64,000 nt of DNA from an uncultured Bacilli bacterium. GTDB taxonomy: Bacteria > Bacillota_I > Bacilli_A > RF39 > UBA660. Shown here in pieces: positions 1 through 7,684 of the stretch; within the stretch, counting starts at the first letter, position 1, and each line of letters starts with the position of its first letter. Under the pieces are notes generated by a model. It was not told the DNA's origin and searched no databases. It saw only the letters and a program-made list of their open reading frames with translations. The translations under genes were made by a program, and so were the position numbers. Location of the stretch: NCBI GenBank assembly GCA_934101595.1, contig CAKORR010000002.1:67001-131000 (forward strand). Direction: 5' to 3'.

Positions 1-902
1 TTCAAAGTAAATATATAATTGATATAGTTAGAAAAATGCCTAGTGATTTAATTAATTTTGAAGTATTAGATGGGTTAAAGATACGTATTTATACAGAGAA
101 TAACCAATATAATTTAAATTGCTTAGATTATAATGATTATCCAAATATAAAAATTGATGAAAGTAAAACCCCAATTACTTTAAATGCAAAAGAGTTAAAG
201 TCTATTATAAATGAAACTTCATTTGCAATATCTACTCAAGAATTAAGACCAATATTAACAGGAATTAATATAAGGATTAATGGAGATTTATTAGAATGTG
301 TGGCAACAGACTCATATCGTCTTGCTAAGAAAAATGTTAAGTTATCCACAGTTACTAACAATCAAATAGACATAGTAATACCTGGAAGAAACATTAATGA
401 ACTTGAAAAAATTCTTACTGATGATGATGATGTAACAGTTCACGTATTTAACAATAAAGTATTATTTATGTACAAAAACATTATGTTCCAAAGTAACTTG
501 TTAAACGGTAATTACCCCAATACAAGTAATTTAATTCCTACTGATTTTTCATATATAATTAAAGTAGGGCTAAATGAGTTTAATGCTGCTATTGATAGAG
601 CTGCGTTATTAACACAAGGAAAAGATAAAAATATCATAAAAATGAATCTTGATGGGGATAAGATGGTTATTAGTTCTTCATCAAGTGAACTTGGAAGAGT
701 GGAAGAAAAACTTAATATAGAAACTACAAACAAAGAAAAATTAGAAATTTCTTTTAGCTCAAAATATATGCTTGAAGCATTAAAAACTATGAAAGATGAT
801 GAAATACTAGTTTTATTAAATAGTGATAATAAACCTATAATAGTTAAATCAGTAAAAGATGATACATTAATTCAACTAATTTTGCCAATTAAAACATATT
901 AG
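1..902 (+). CDS. dnaN: DNA polymerase III beta subunit (sliding clamp), 5'-truncated
   Basis: The reading frame is open from base 3, before the first ATG at 36, so the gene begins upstream of the window and only about 300 C-terminal residues of a roughly 370-residue clamp are seen. Conserved beta-clamp stretches are visible, such as QSKYIIDIVRKMPS, RPILTGI and ATDSYRLA, and the C-terminus ends in the usual LPIKTY-like tail. The clamp encircles DNA and tethers Pol III and many repair proteins. In Bacilli dnaA normally lies just upstream, so the window starts close to the chromosomal origin. The gene is followed by a comK-like gene rather than directly by yaaA/recF. Confidence 0.97.
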   Translation, partial: QSKYIIDIVRKMPSDLINFEVLDGLKIRIYTENNQYNLNCLDYNDYPNIKIDESKTPITLNAKELKSIINETSFAISTQELRPILTGINIRINGDLLECVATDSYRLAKKNVKLSTVTNNQIDIVIPGRNINELEKILTDDDDVTVHVFNNKVLFMYKNIMFQSNLLNGNYPNTSNLIPTDFSYIIKVGLNEFNAAIDRAALLTQGKDKNIIKMNLDGDKMVISSSSSELGRVEEKLNIETTNKEKLEISFSSKYMLEALKTMKDDEILVLLNSDNKPIIVKSVKDDTLIQLILPIKTY

Positions 903-974
903 ACAATATAAAACAATTTTTTTACATCTTTTGTGGTATAAGAAAAGCAATTTATTTGCGAGGGGGTGAGTAAA

Positions 975-1427
975 TTGCAAGAATATGAAATCAATACGGA
1001 TACTTTAGCGTTAATTAATGAAAATGATAAAACTAAAGTATATGAGAGTAACAATTCTTTCTATGTTTATAAGAATGCTAATAAAATAATGGAAGAAAGT
1101 TGCCAATATTTTGGAAGTTCCTTGACTGGTCGTCAGAAAGGAACTTTTAATTTAATTGGAGTTAGTCATAAGTGTCCTATTATAGTTGAAGAAACAAAGG
1201 AAATAATATTTTTTCCGACTACTTCACCACGTTTAAAGAACTGTTGTTGGATTTCATTAAATAATATTCTTAGATATTACAGATTGAAAGATAGGGTAAT
1301 TATAGAATTTAAAAATAAAGAAAAAATAGAATTACCACTTTCTTATGGTTCAATAGATAACCAAGTACTTCGTGCAACGAGGTTAGAATCTGTACTAAGA
1401 GGTAGAAAAAATGCAAAAAAACTTTAA
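975..1427 (+). CDS. ComK-family competence transcription factor-like protein
   Basis: A protein of about 150 residues resembling ComK, the master regulator of DNA-uptake competence in Bacilli. Family landmarks visible are CQYFGSSLTGR, GVSHKCPI, FFPTTSPRLKNCCWIS, ELPLSYGS and NQVLRATRL. B. subtilis ComK is about 192 residues; here the C-terminal tail is missing. The start is ambiguous. GTG at 966 abuts the ribosome-binding purines, whereas TTG at 975 has AGGGGGTG at normal spacing, so 975 is preferred. A TGGTATAAG extended -10-like box at 934-942 may give it its own promoter. It sits in the dnaN–recF gap where Bacillus has the small S4 protein YaaA. Family assignment is strong; a role in competence is not shown by anything else in the window. 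Confidence 0.85.
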   Translation: MQEYEINTDTLALINENDKTKVYESNNSFYVYKNANKIMEESCQYFGSSLTGRQKGTFNLIGVSHKCPIIVEETKEIIFFPTTSPRLKNCCWISLNNILRYYRLKDRVIIEFKNKEKIELPLSYGSIDNQVLRATRLESVLRGRKNAKKL

Positions 1428-1455
1428 AACAACTTAAATTTGTAGTATAATTATT

Positions 1456-1490
1456 AATAGGTATGGATATACACATATACCTATTATTTT
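1456..1490 (+). terminator. Possible hairpin terminator after comK-like gene
   Basis: A 9-bp stem, AATAGGTAT (1456-1464) with ATACCTATT (1477-1485), is followed by ATTTTAATT. The T-tract is weak, so it may be an attenuator or only a leader structure before recF. Confidence 0.4.
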
Positions 1491-1517
1491 AATTATATGA
1501 GCTAATAGGGGGTTAAA

Positions 1518-2615
1518 ATGAAATTAAATAGTTTAAAGTTAATAAATTTCAGAAACTATCATAATGTCAAATTTAACCCATCATCAGGAATAAACATTTT
1601 ATATGGCTTTAATGGCTCAGGTAAAACCAACATAGTCGAGGCAATATATATTTTAGCTTTATCTAAATCATTTAGAACTTTAAATGAGAAAATACTAATT
1701 AATAACAATGAACAAAAAGCTAAAATAGAAGGAAATTTTTTTGTTAAGAATAGGGAATCATCGTTTAAAATATTTTTTGACGGTGATGGAAAAACTGTAT
1801 TTATTAATAATGAAAAGATTAAGTTATTAAGCGATTATATTTCTAAGATTAATATTGTATTATTTAGTCCTAGTGATTTAAAAATAATTAAAGATTCTCC
1901 AGGGTTTAGAAGAAAGTTCCTTAATATTGAAATTTCACAATTTAATAAAGAATATTTGTTTTGTATAGCAAATTATAATAAGCTCTTAAAACAAAGAAAT
2001 GCTTATTTAAAACAGTTATCAACAAATTATAATAACAGTTTTGAATATTTGGATATTATAACAAAAAAAATTATTGATATTGGTTTGAAAATAAATAAGT
2101 ATAGAACAAGCTTTGTCGACAAGCTAAATAGCTATATATCTGACTTCTATTTCAAAATAGCCGGAGTTAATAATGTTAAAATAGTGTATGATTCAAGTTT
2201 TAATGATGAGGATGCTAGTTCTATTTTGGAAGCTTTTAAAAAAAATCGGATTCGCGAATTGAATTTTGGAAAAACATTAATTGGAATACATTTGGATGAT
2301 TTTAAAATATTAATTGACGACTTAGATATTAAAGATTATGGATCAGAGGGTCAGCAAAAAAATGCAGTTTTAGCTATAAAATTTGCCGAAATTGAATTAT
2401 TTAAAAAAGTAAAAGGTGAATCGCCGATACTTATCTTAGATGATTTATTTAGTGAGTTGGATTTACAAAAAATTAATAACATTTTTAAATTAATTTCTGA
2501 TGGTATTCAAACGTTTATTACTACAACAGATGTTAATAAAATCAATAAAGAAATAATTAAAAAAAGCAAGTTAATAAAAATTACAAATGGTTGTGTAGAA
2601 GAGGTGTTAAAATGA
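1518..2615 (+). CDS. recF: DNA replication and repair protein RecF
   Basis: An SMC-like ATPase that helps load RecA at single-strand gaps together with RecO and RecR. A full-length protein of 365 residues shows Walker A GFNGSGKT (residues 30-37), the ABC-type signature around GSEGQQKN (about 274-281) and Walker B ILILDDLFSELD (about 303-314). The start follows a good ribosome-binding site (AGGGGG). The stop codon overlaps the gyrB start as ATGA (2612-2615), so the two are translationally coupled. recR lies further down the window. Confidence 0.97.
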   Translation: MKLNSLKLINFRNYHNVKFNPSSGINILYGFNGSGKTNIVEAIYILALSKSFRTLNEKILINNNEQKAKIEGNFFVKNRESSFKIFFDGDGKTVFINNEKIKLLSDYISKINIVLFSPSDLKIIKDSPGFRRKFLNIEISQFNKEYLFCIANYNKLLKQRNAYLKQLSTNYNNSFEYLDIITKKIIDIGLKINKYRTSFVDKLNSYISDFYFKIAGVNNVKIVYDSSFNDEDASSILEAFKKNRIRELNFGKTLIGIHLDDFKILIDDLDIKDYGSEGQQKNAVLAIKFAEIELFKKVKGESPILILDDLFSELDLQKINNIFKLISDGIQTFITTTDVNKINKEIIKKSKLIKITNGCVEEVLK

Positions 2616-4537
2616 ATAACGAGCAACATTATAATGATAGTGATATTCAGGTTTTAGAAGGACTTGAAGCTGTAAGAAAAAGACCAGGTATGTATATTGG
2701 TTCAACAGGAGAAAGAGGATTACACCATCTTGTCTGGGAAATTGTTGATAACTCTGTTGATGAATCTTTAGCAGGATATTGTGATGATATCGAAGTAATT
2801 ATAGAAAAAGATAATATAGTATCTGTTCGTGATGATGGTAGAGGAATGCCTACTGGAATAAATAAAAAAACAGGATTATCCACAATCGAAACTATTTTCA
2901 CTGTGTTGCATGCAGGTGGAAAATTTGGTGGTGGAGGATACAAGGTATCTGGTGGACTTCACGGTGTTGGAGCGAGTGTTGTAAATGCTCTATCTGAGTG
3001 GCTAGAAGTTTATGTGTATCGCGAAGGTGAAGTACATTACCAAAAGTTTTCTAACGGTGGAAAACCTGTAGAACCTATGAAAGTTATTGATAAATGTGCA
3101 ATTGAACGAACAGGAACTACAGTAAGATTTAAACCAGATAAGGAAATTTTTAAAGAGACTACAGAATTTAACTATGAAACTTTGTATAAGAGATTGCAAG
3201 AAATATGTTTTTTAAATAAAGGCCTAAGAATTACATTGACTGATGAAAGACCTTTAGAAAAAAAATATGATGAATTCTTATACCATGGTGGTATAAAAGA
3301 ATATGTCAAGATGTTAAATGAAAACAAAAGTCCATTACACGATGATATATTATATTTTGATGGTGAAGAAAATGGCGTTCAAATAGAAGTAGCTATGCAA
3401 TACAATAACGGATATAATCAGTCTATTTATTCGTTTACTAATAATATTAATACCGTTGAAGGTGGAACACACGAAGATGGAGTTAAGCTTGCATTAACTA
3501 GAATTATCAACAATTATGCTAAAAATGCTAAAATTTTAAAGGATAATGATGATAATTTAACAGGTGATGATTGTCGTGAGGGCTTAACTATGATTGTTTC
3601 TTGTAAACATCCTGATCCACAATTTGAAGGCCAGACAAAAACAAAGTTAGGCAACGTTGAAGTTAAAAAAATAGCTAGTGATATTTTTGGAAACGGTTTA
3701 GAAAGATATCTTATGGAAAATCCAGCTGTTGCAAAGCTAATTGTTGAAAAATGTATGACTGCATCAAAAGCTAGAATGGCAGCAAAAAAGGCAAGAGAAG
3801 CTACAAGACGTAAAAGTGATCTTGATATAGTTAATTTTGGCGGTAAGCTTGTTGATTGTAAAGAAAAAGATCCTAGTGTATGTGAAATTTTCCTAGTCGA
3901 GGGTGATAGTGCCGGAGGTTCAGCAATTAAGTGTAGAAATAGTATGACACAAGCAATTTTACCTTTGCGTGGTAAAGTTTTAAATGTTGAAAAAGCCAGA
4001 CTTGATAGAGCATTAAGTAATGAAGAAATAAGGAGTATCATTACAGCATTTGGAACAGGTATTGGTCAAGAGTTTGATTTGAATAAAATGAGATATCATA
4101 AAGTTATAATAATGAGCGATGCGGACGTCGATGGTTCACATATTAGAGTACTTTTATTAACATTATTTTATCGATTCTTTAAACCTATTGTAGATGCTGG
4201 ATATGTATATGCCGCTCAACCACCTCTTTATTGTATAAAACATGGTCAAACAATGAAATATGTTTTAAATGATGATGAACGTGATGAATATATTAGGGGA
4301 TTAAATGAAAAAAATGTGAGATATGAAGTTGCGCGTATGAAAGGTCTAGGTGAAATGGACGCTGAAGAATTAAATGCTACTACAATGGATATTAATCATC
4401 GTATTTTGAGAAAAATTACTGTTGAAGATGCAATTTCTGCTGATGCAGCGTTTAGTATGTTAATGGGTGAAGAAGTTGAGCCAAGAAGAAAATTTATTGA
4501 AGAAAACGCAACTTATGCGAAAAACCTTGATTTTTAG
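2612..4537 (+). CDS. gyrB: DNA gyrase subunit B
   Basis: The ATPase and TOPRIM subunit of gyrase, 641 residues, which introduces negative supercoils with GyrA. The start is the ATG at 2612 overlapping the recF stop and preceded by GAGGTG; an in-frame extension upstream to 2591 has no better signal. Visible motifs are the GHKL ATPase segments (NSVDES, DDGRGMP, GGLHGVGASVVNAL), the TOPRIM EGDSAGGS near residue 430, PLRGKVLNVEKA, and the metal-binding DADVDGSHI near 503. gyrA follows after 9 bases, giving a recF–gyrB–gyrA operon. Confidence 0.98.
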   Translation: MNNEQHYNDSDIQVLEGLEAVRKRPGMYIGSTGERGLHHLVWEIVDNSVDESLAGYCDDIEVIIEKDNIVSVRDDGRGMPTGINKKTGLSTIETIFTVLHAGGKFGGGGYKVSGGLHGVGASVVNALSEWLEVYVYREGEVHYQKFSNGGKPVEPMKVIDKCAIERTGTTVRFKPDKEIFKETTEFNYETLYKRLQEICFLNKGLRITLTDERPLEKKYDEFLYHGGIKEYVKMLNENKSPLHDDILYFDGEENGVQIEVAMQYNNGYNQSIYSFTNNINTVEGGTHEDGVKLALTRIINNYAKNAKILKDNDDNLTGDDCREGLTMIVSCKHPDPQFEGQTKTKLGNVEVKKIASDIFGNGLERYLMENPAVAKLIVEKCMTASKARMAAKKAREATRRKSDLDIVNFGGKLVDCKEKDPSVCEIFLVEGDSAGGSAIKCRNSMTQAILPLRGKVLNVEKARLDRALSNEEIRSIITAFGTGIGQEFDLNKMRYHKVIIMSDADVDGSHIRVLLLTLFYRFFKPIVDAGYVYAAQPPLYCIKHGQTMKYVLNDDERDEYIRGLNEKNVRYEVARMKGLGEMDAEELNATTMDINHRILRKITVEDAISADAAFSMLMGEEVEPRRKFIEENATYAKNLDF

Positions 4538-4546
4538 GAGTGAATT

Positions 4547-7021
4547 ATGGATCACAGTAGAGATAGATTAGAAGAAAATAATATTGTAAATGAGATACAA
4601 TCGTCATTCATAGAGTATTCTATGAGTGTAATAGTATCACGTGCATTACCAGACTTACGTGACGGACTAAAGCCTGTTCATAGAAGAATCATTTATGACA
4701 TGTTAGAAAATGGTTTAACGCCTGATAAAAAATATCGTAAATCGGCTACCATCGTTGGTGATGTAATGGGTAAATATCACCCACATGGAGACTCATCAAT
4801 TTATGAAGCTATGGTAAGAATGGCTCAAGATTTTAATTATCGTTATCTATTAGTAGACGGACATGGTAACTTTGGTAATATTGAGTACCCGGCACCAGCA
4901 GCTTATCGTTACACTGAGTCAAAATTAGCAAAAATATCGATGGAATTATTGAGAGATATAAATAAAAACACAGTAAATTTTATACCAAATTATGACGATA
5001 CAACGAAGGAACCAGAAGTTTTACCATCTAGATTTCCTAATGTTTTAGTAAATGGAACTATGGGTATTGCTGTCGGTATGGCAACTAATATACCACCTCA
5101 TAATTTAAGTGAGGTTATTGATGGATGTATTGCATATATTGATAATCCTGATATCACTGTTGAAGGATTAATGCAGTTTATTAAAGGTCCCGATTTTCCA
5201 ACTGGAGCGATTATACTTGGTAATTCTGGAATAAAGAAAGCATATGAAACTGGTCGTGGTGTAATAACTATAAGAAGTAAGGCAACAATTGAAGAAAAAA
5301 ATGGCCGTCATTACATTGTTATTGATGAAGTTCCATATGGTGTTAATACACATGACTTAAAAAGTAAAGTAGCAGAACTCGTTCACAATAAAATATTAGA
5401 TGGCATAACGGACTACCACATTGATTTAAAGGATGGCGTTAAAATAACTATTACATTAAAGAAAGATGCCAATCCTCAAGTAGTTTTAAATAACTTATAT
5501 AAACATACTGCATTTCAATCTACATTTGGAATTATATTCTTAATGCTTGATAAAGGTGTACCAAGAACCTTAAATTTAAAAGATATAATTAGTAAATATG
5601 TTGATTATCAACAAGAAGTTATCATTAGAAGAACACAATTTGATTTAGATAAAGCTGAAAAGAGAGTTCATATTTTAGAGGGCTATAAAATAGTATTTGA
5701 CAATCTTGATGAAGTTATCAAGATCATTAAAGAATCAAAGGCTGATGGTGAAGCAAAATCAAAATTAATGGAAAGATTTGGCTTAACGGAGGCGCAAACT
5801 GATAACATATTAGAAATGAAGTTGCGTCGTTTAACTGGTCTAGAACGTGAAAAAATCGAAGAAGAATTATCAACTTTAAGAATTGAAATTGAACGTTTAA
5901 GAGGAATTTTAGCTGATAATAATAAAGTCCTAGGCATAATTAAGGATGAAATGTTAGAAATAAAAAACAAATATGGGGATGATAGACGTACAAAGATTGA
6001 TATGACTGCTATTGATTACATTGAAGATGAGTCCTTAATTCCTGAAGAAAACGTATTAATTGCCTTAACTAAAGGTGGTTATATTAAGAGAACGCTTCCA
6101 GATGCTTTTAAAGCACAACGAAGGGGCGGCGTTGGTATTAAAGGTATGTCTACTAATGATGAGGATATTGTTGATCAAGTAGTTTCTTTATCAACGCATG
6201 ATTATGTATTGTTCTTCAGTAATAAAGGTAAGGTTTATAGGACAAAAGGTTATGAAATTCCTGAATTCAGTAGGCAATCAAAAGGGTTACCAATAGTAAA
6301 TCTTTTACAATTAGAGAAAGACGAAAAGATTACTTCAATTATTAGTGTTTCTAAAGACGATGATTCTAAATATTTACTATTTGCAACTAAAAAAGGAATC
6401 GTTAAGAGAACATTATTGAATGAATTTAGTAATATTCGAACTAATGGTAAAATGAGTATTTCACTACGTGGTTCAGATGAATTAATAGCCGTAAAAAAAA
6501 CATCTGGAGATGATTTAGTATTATTAGGCAGCACAAGCGGAAAATTGGTTAAATTCAACGAAAATGATATTCGTCAAATGGGTAGAACTGCAAGTGGAGT
6601 AAAAGGTATCGATTTAGGTGAAGATAATTGTGTTTGTGCCGAAATCGTTTCAGATGAAGACAAGATAATAATGGTTACTGTAAATGGTTATGGTAAGCAA
6701 ACTAAAGTTTCTGAATTTAGATTAACTAAACGTGGAAGTAAGGGTGTTAAAGGTTTAAATATTACCGAGAAAAATGGTACAATTGCTTCAATAAAGGTTA
6801 TTGAAGAGAATAAAGACTTATTGATAATGAGTTCTTCTGGAATAACTATTAGAACAAAGCTTGATCAAATTAATACATTAGGTAGGGCAACACAAGGAGT
6901 TAAATTAATCAACTTAAAGGATAATAGCACTGTTTCAACAATTAGTTTAGTTGATTGCGTTGAGGAAGATAATTCATCAGTTAATACTGAAGAAGCGGCA
7001 AATATTAATACTGAAAATTAA
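4547..7021 (+). CDS. gyrA: DNA gyrase subunit A
   Basis: The DNA cleavage and religation subunit of gyrase, 824 residues. The catalytic tyrosine lies in RYTESKL at residue 122, the same number as in E. coli, and the GyrA box QRRGGVG that allows DNA wrapping lies near residue 524, so this is GyrA rather than ParC. Six-bladed C-terminal repeats such as GYIKRT, GKVYRTKGY and GIVKRT follow. A ribosome-binding site AGGAGTG precedes the ATG. The acidic tail after residue 800 is poorly conserved. Confidence 0.98.
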   Translation: MDHSRDRLEENNIVNEIQSSFIEYSMSVIVSRALPDLRDGLKPVHRRIIYDMLENGLTPDKKYRKSATIVGDVMGKYHPHGDSSIYEAMVRMAQDFNYRYLLVDGHGNFGNIEYPAPAAYRYTESKLAKISMELLRDINKNTVNFIPNYDDTTKEPEVLPSRFPNVLVNGTMGIAVGMATNIPPHNLSEVIDGCIAYIDNPDITVEGLMQFIKGPDFPTGAIILGNSGIKKAYETGRGVITIRSKATIEEKNGRHYIVIDEVPYGVNTHDLKSKVAELVHNKILDGITDYHIDLKDGVKITITLKKDANPQVVLNNLYKHTAFQSTFGIIFLMLDKGVPRTLNLKDIISKYVDYQQEVIIRRTQFDLDKAEKRVHILEGYKIVFDNLDEVIKIIKESKADGEAKSKLMERFGLTEAQTDNILEMKLRRLTGLEREKIEEELSTLRIEIERLRGILADNNKVLGIIKDEMLEIKNKYGDDRRTKIDMTAIDYIEDESLIPEENVLIALTKGGYIKRTLPDAFKAQRRGGVGIKGMSTNDEDIVDQVVSLSTHDYVLFFSNKGKVYRTKGYEIPEFSRQSKGLPIVNLLQLEKDEKITSIISVSKDDDSKYLLFATKKGIVKRTLLNEFSNIRTNGKMSISLRGSDELIAVKKTSGDDLVLLGSTSGKLVKFNENDIRQMGRTASGVKGIDLGEDNCVCAEIVSDEDKIIMVTVNGYGKQTKVSEFRLTKRGSKGVKGLNITEKNGTIASIKVIEENKDLLIMSSSGITIRTKLDQINTLGRATQGVKLINLKDNSTVSTISLVDCVEEDNSSVNTEEAANINTEN

Positions 7022-7028
7022 TTTTATT

Positions 7029-7054
7029 GTATATGTTCCACGTGGAACATATAC
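7029..7054. promoter_or_regulatory. parS-like centromere site 1
   Basis: A perfect 26-bp palindrome centred on TGTTCCACGTGGAACA (7034-7049). The core differs from the B. subtilis ParB (Spo0J) site TGTTTCACGTGAAACA only by a symmetric C/G pair. ParB family proteins bind such sites near the origin to organise and segregate the chromosome. Placement just after gyrA and near dnaN fits. ParA and ParB themselves are not in the window. Confidence 0.85.
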
Positions 7055-7061
7055 TTTTTTT

Positions 7062-7075
7062 ATTTCCCGGGAAAT
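7062..7075. promoter_or_regulatory. Noc-type binding site 1
   Basis: ATTTCCCGGGAAAT, identical to the known B. subtilis Noc (nucleoid occlusion) site, lies in a 16-bp palindrome between the two parS sites. Noc is a ParB paralogue that inhibits cell division over the nucleoid. The gene encoding it is not seen here. Confidence 0.8.
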
Positions 7076-7085
7076 AATTTTTATA

Positions 7086-7103
7086 ATGTTCCACGTGGAA
7101 CAT
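7086..7103. promoter_or_regulatory. parS-like centromere site 2
   Basis: A second copy of TGTTCCACGTGGAACA (7087-7102), in an 18-bp palindrome, 53 bases from the first copy. Two parS cores flanking one Noc site make a compact segregation/occlusion cluster. Confidence 0.85.
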
Positions 7104-7112
7104 TGAATAAAA

Positions 7113-7141
7113 TTGATAAAATAGCAATAATATGATAATAT
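7113..7141 (+). promoter_or_regulatory. Promoter of SRP RNA
   Basis: TTGATA (7113-7118) and TAATAT (7136-7141) are separated by 17 bases, placing the start of transcription at the 5' end of the SRP RNA stem. Confidence 0.55.
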
Positions 7142-7147
7142 TTAATC

Positions 7148-7224
7148 GTGCAACAGACACACCGTAAATTGGTCAGGATAGGAATATAGCAGCCACGTCG
7201 GTCAATATCTGTGTGCACTTTTTT
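7148..7224 (+). ncRNA. ffs: Bacterial signal recognition particle RNA (small, 4.5S type)
   Basis: The conserved SRP apical domain is visible as GGTCAGG, then GGAA, then AGCAGCC (7171-7194), where Ffh binds. The ends pair as a long stem: GTGCA/ACAGA at 7148 onward with TCTGT/GTGCAC ending at 7218, followed by six Ts that serve as a terminator. The length of about 75 nt is the short hairpin form, not the long Alu-containing Bacillus scRNA. In B. subtilis the scRNA gene also lies between tadA and dnaX; here it precedes tadA. Confidence 0.9.
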
Positions 7225-7237
7225 GATGGAGATAAAA

Positions 7238-7651
7238 ATGAATAAAGAAAAAATTGTTAATGAATTAATAAAGTTAAGTAATAAAAGCGTAAAAAAGAAA
7301 GAAGTGCCTGTTTCTGCTATTGTTATTAAGAATGGTAAAATTATTTCTAAAAGCTATAATAAACGACAAAAAGCCCACAATATCATGGGCCATGCGGAAA
7401 TTATTGCAATAAATAAAGCTCAAAAAAAACTAAAAGACTGGAGATTGGATGATTGTGTTCTTTATGTAACACTTGAACCATGTAAAATGTGTAAGACTAT
7501 AATAACTCAATCGAGGATAAAAGAGGTATATTATCTTCAAAAAACAAAGTTTAATGTTCAAGAAGATACGGTAAGCTACATAGAATTAGATACTGATGAT
7601 AGGTATGAAAAAATATTAAAAAACTTTTTTAAAACATTAAGAAAAAAGTAA
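7238..7651 (+). CDS. tadA: tRNA-specific adenosine deaminase
   Basis: Converts the wobble adenosine of tRNA-Arg(ACG) to inosine. A cytidine-deaminase-fold protein of 137 residues with the zinc and catalytic motif HAE at residues 52-54 and PCKMC at 81-85, supplying the two cysteine ligands. The start at 7238 follows GGAG at 6-base spacing; upstream in-frame codons at 7211 and 7226 fall in or next to the SRP RNA and are rejected. Confidence 0.93.
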   Translation: MNKEKIVNELIKLSNKSVKKKEVPVSAIVIKNGKIISKSYNKRQKAHNIMGHAEIIAINKAQKKLKDWRLDDCVLYVTLEPCKMCKTIITQSRIKEVYYLQKTKFNVQEDTVSYIELDTDDRYEKILKNFFKTLRKK

Positions 7652-7657
7652 TTATTA

Positions 7658-7666
7658 TGGTATAAT
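7658..7666 (+). promoter_or_regulatory. Extended -10 promoter of dnaX cluster
   Basis: TGGTATAAT lies just after tadA and 18 bases before the dnaX start, a TGn-extended -10 box. No convincing -35 is seen. Confidence 0.5.
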
Positions 7667-7684
7667 CATAGAGGAGGAAACATC

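Noticed and set aside
1..1000. Replication origin (DnaA boxes)
   Set aside because: The gene order implies it is near, but dnaA and its box cluster are upstream of the window and no DnaA-box array was seen here.
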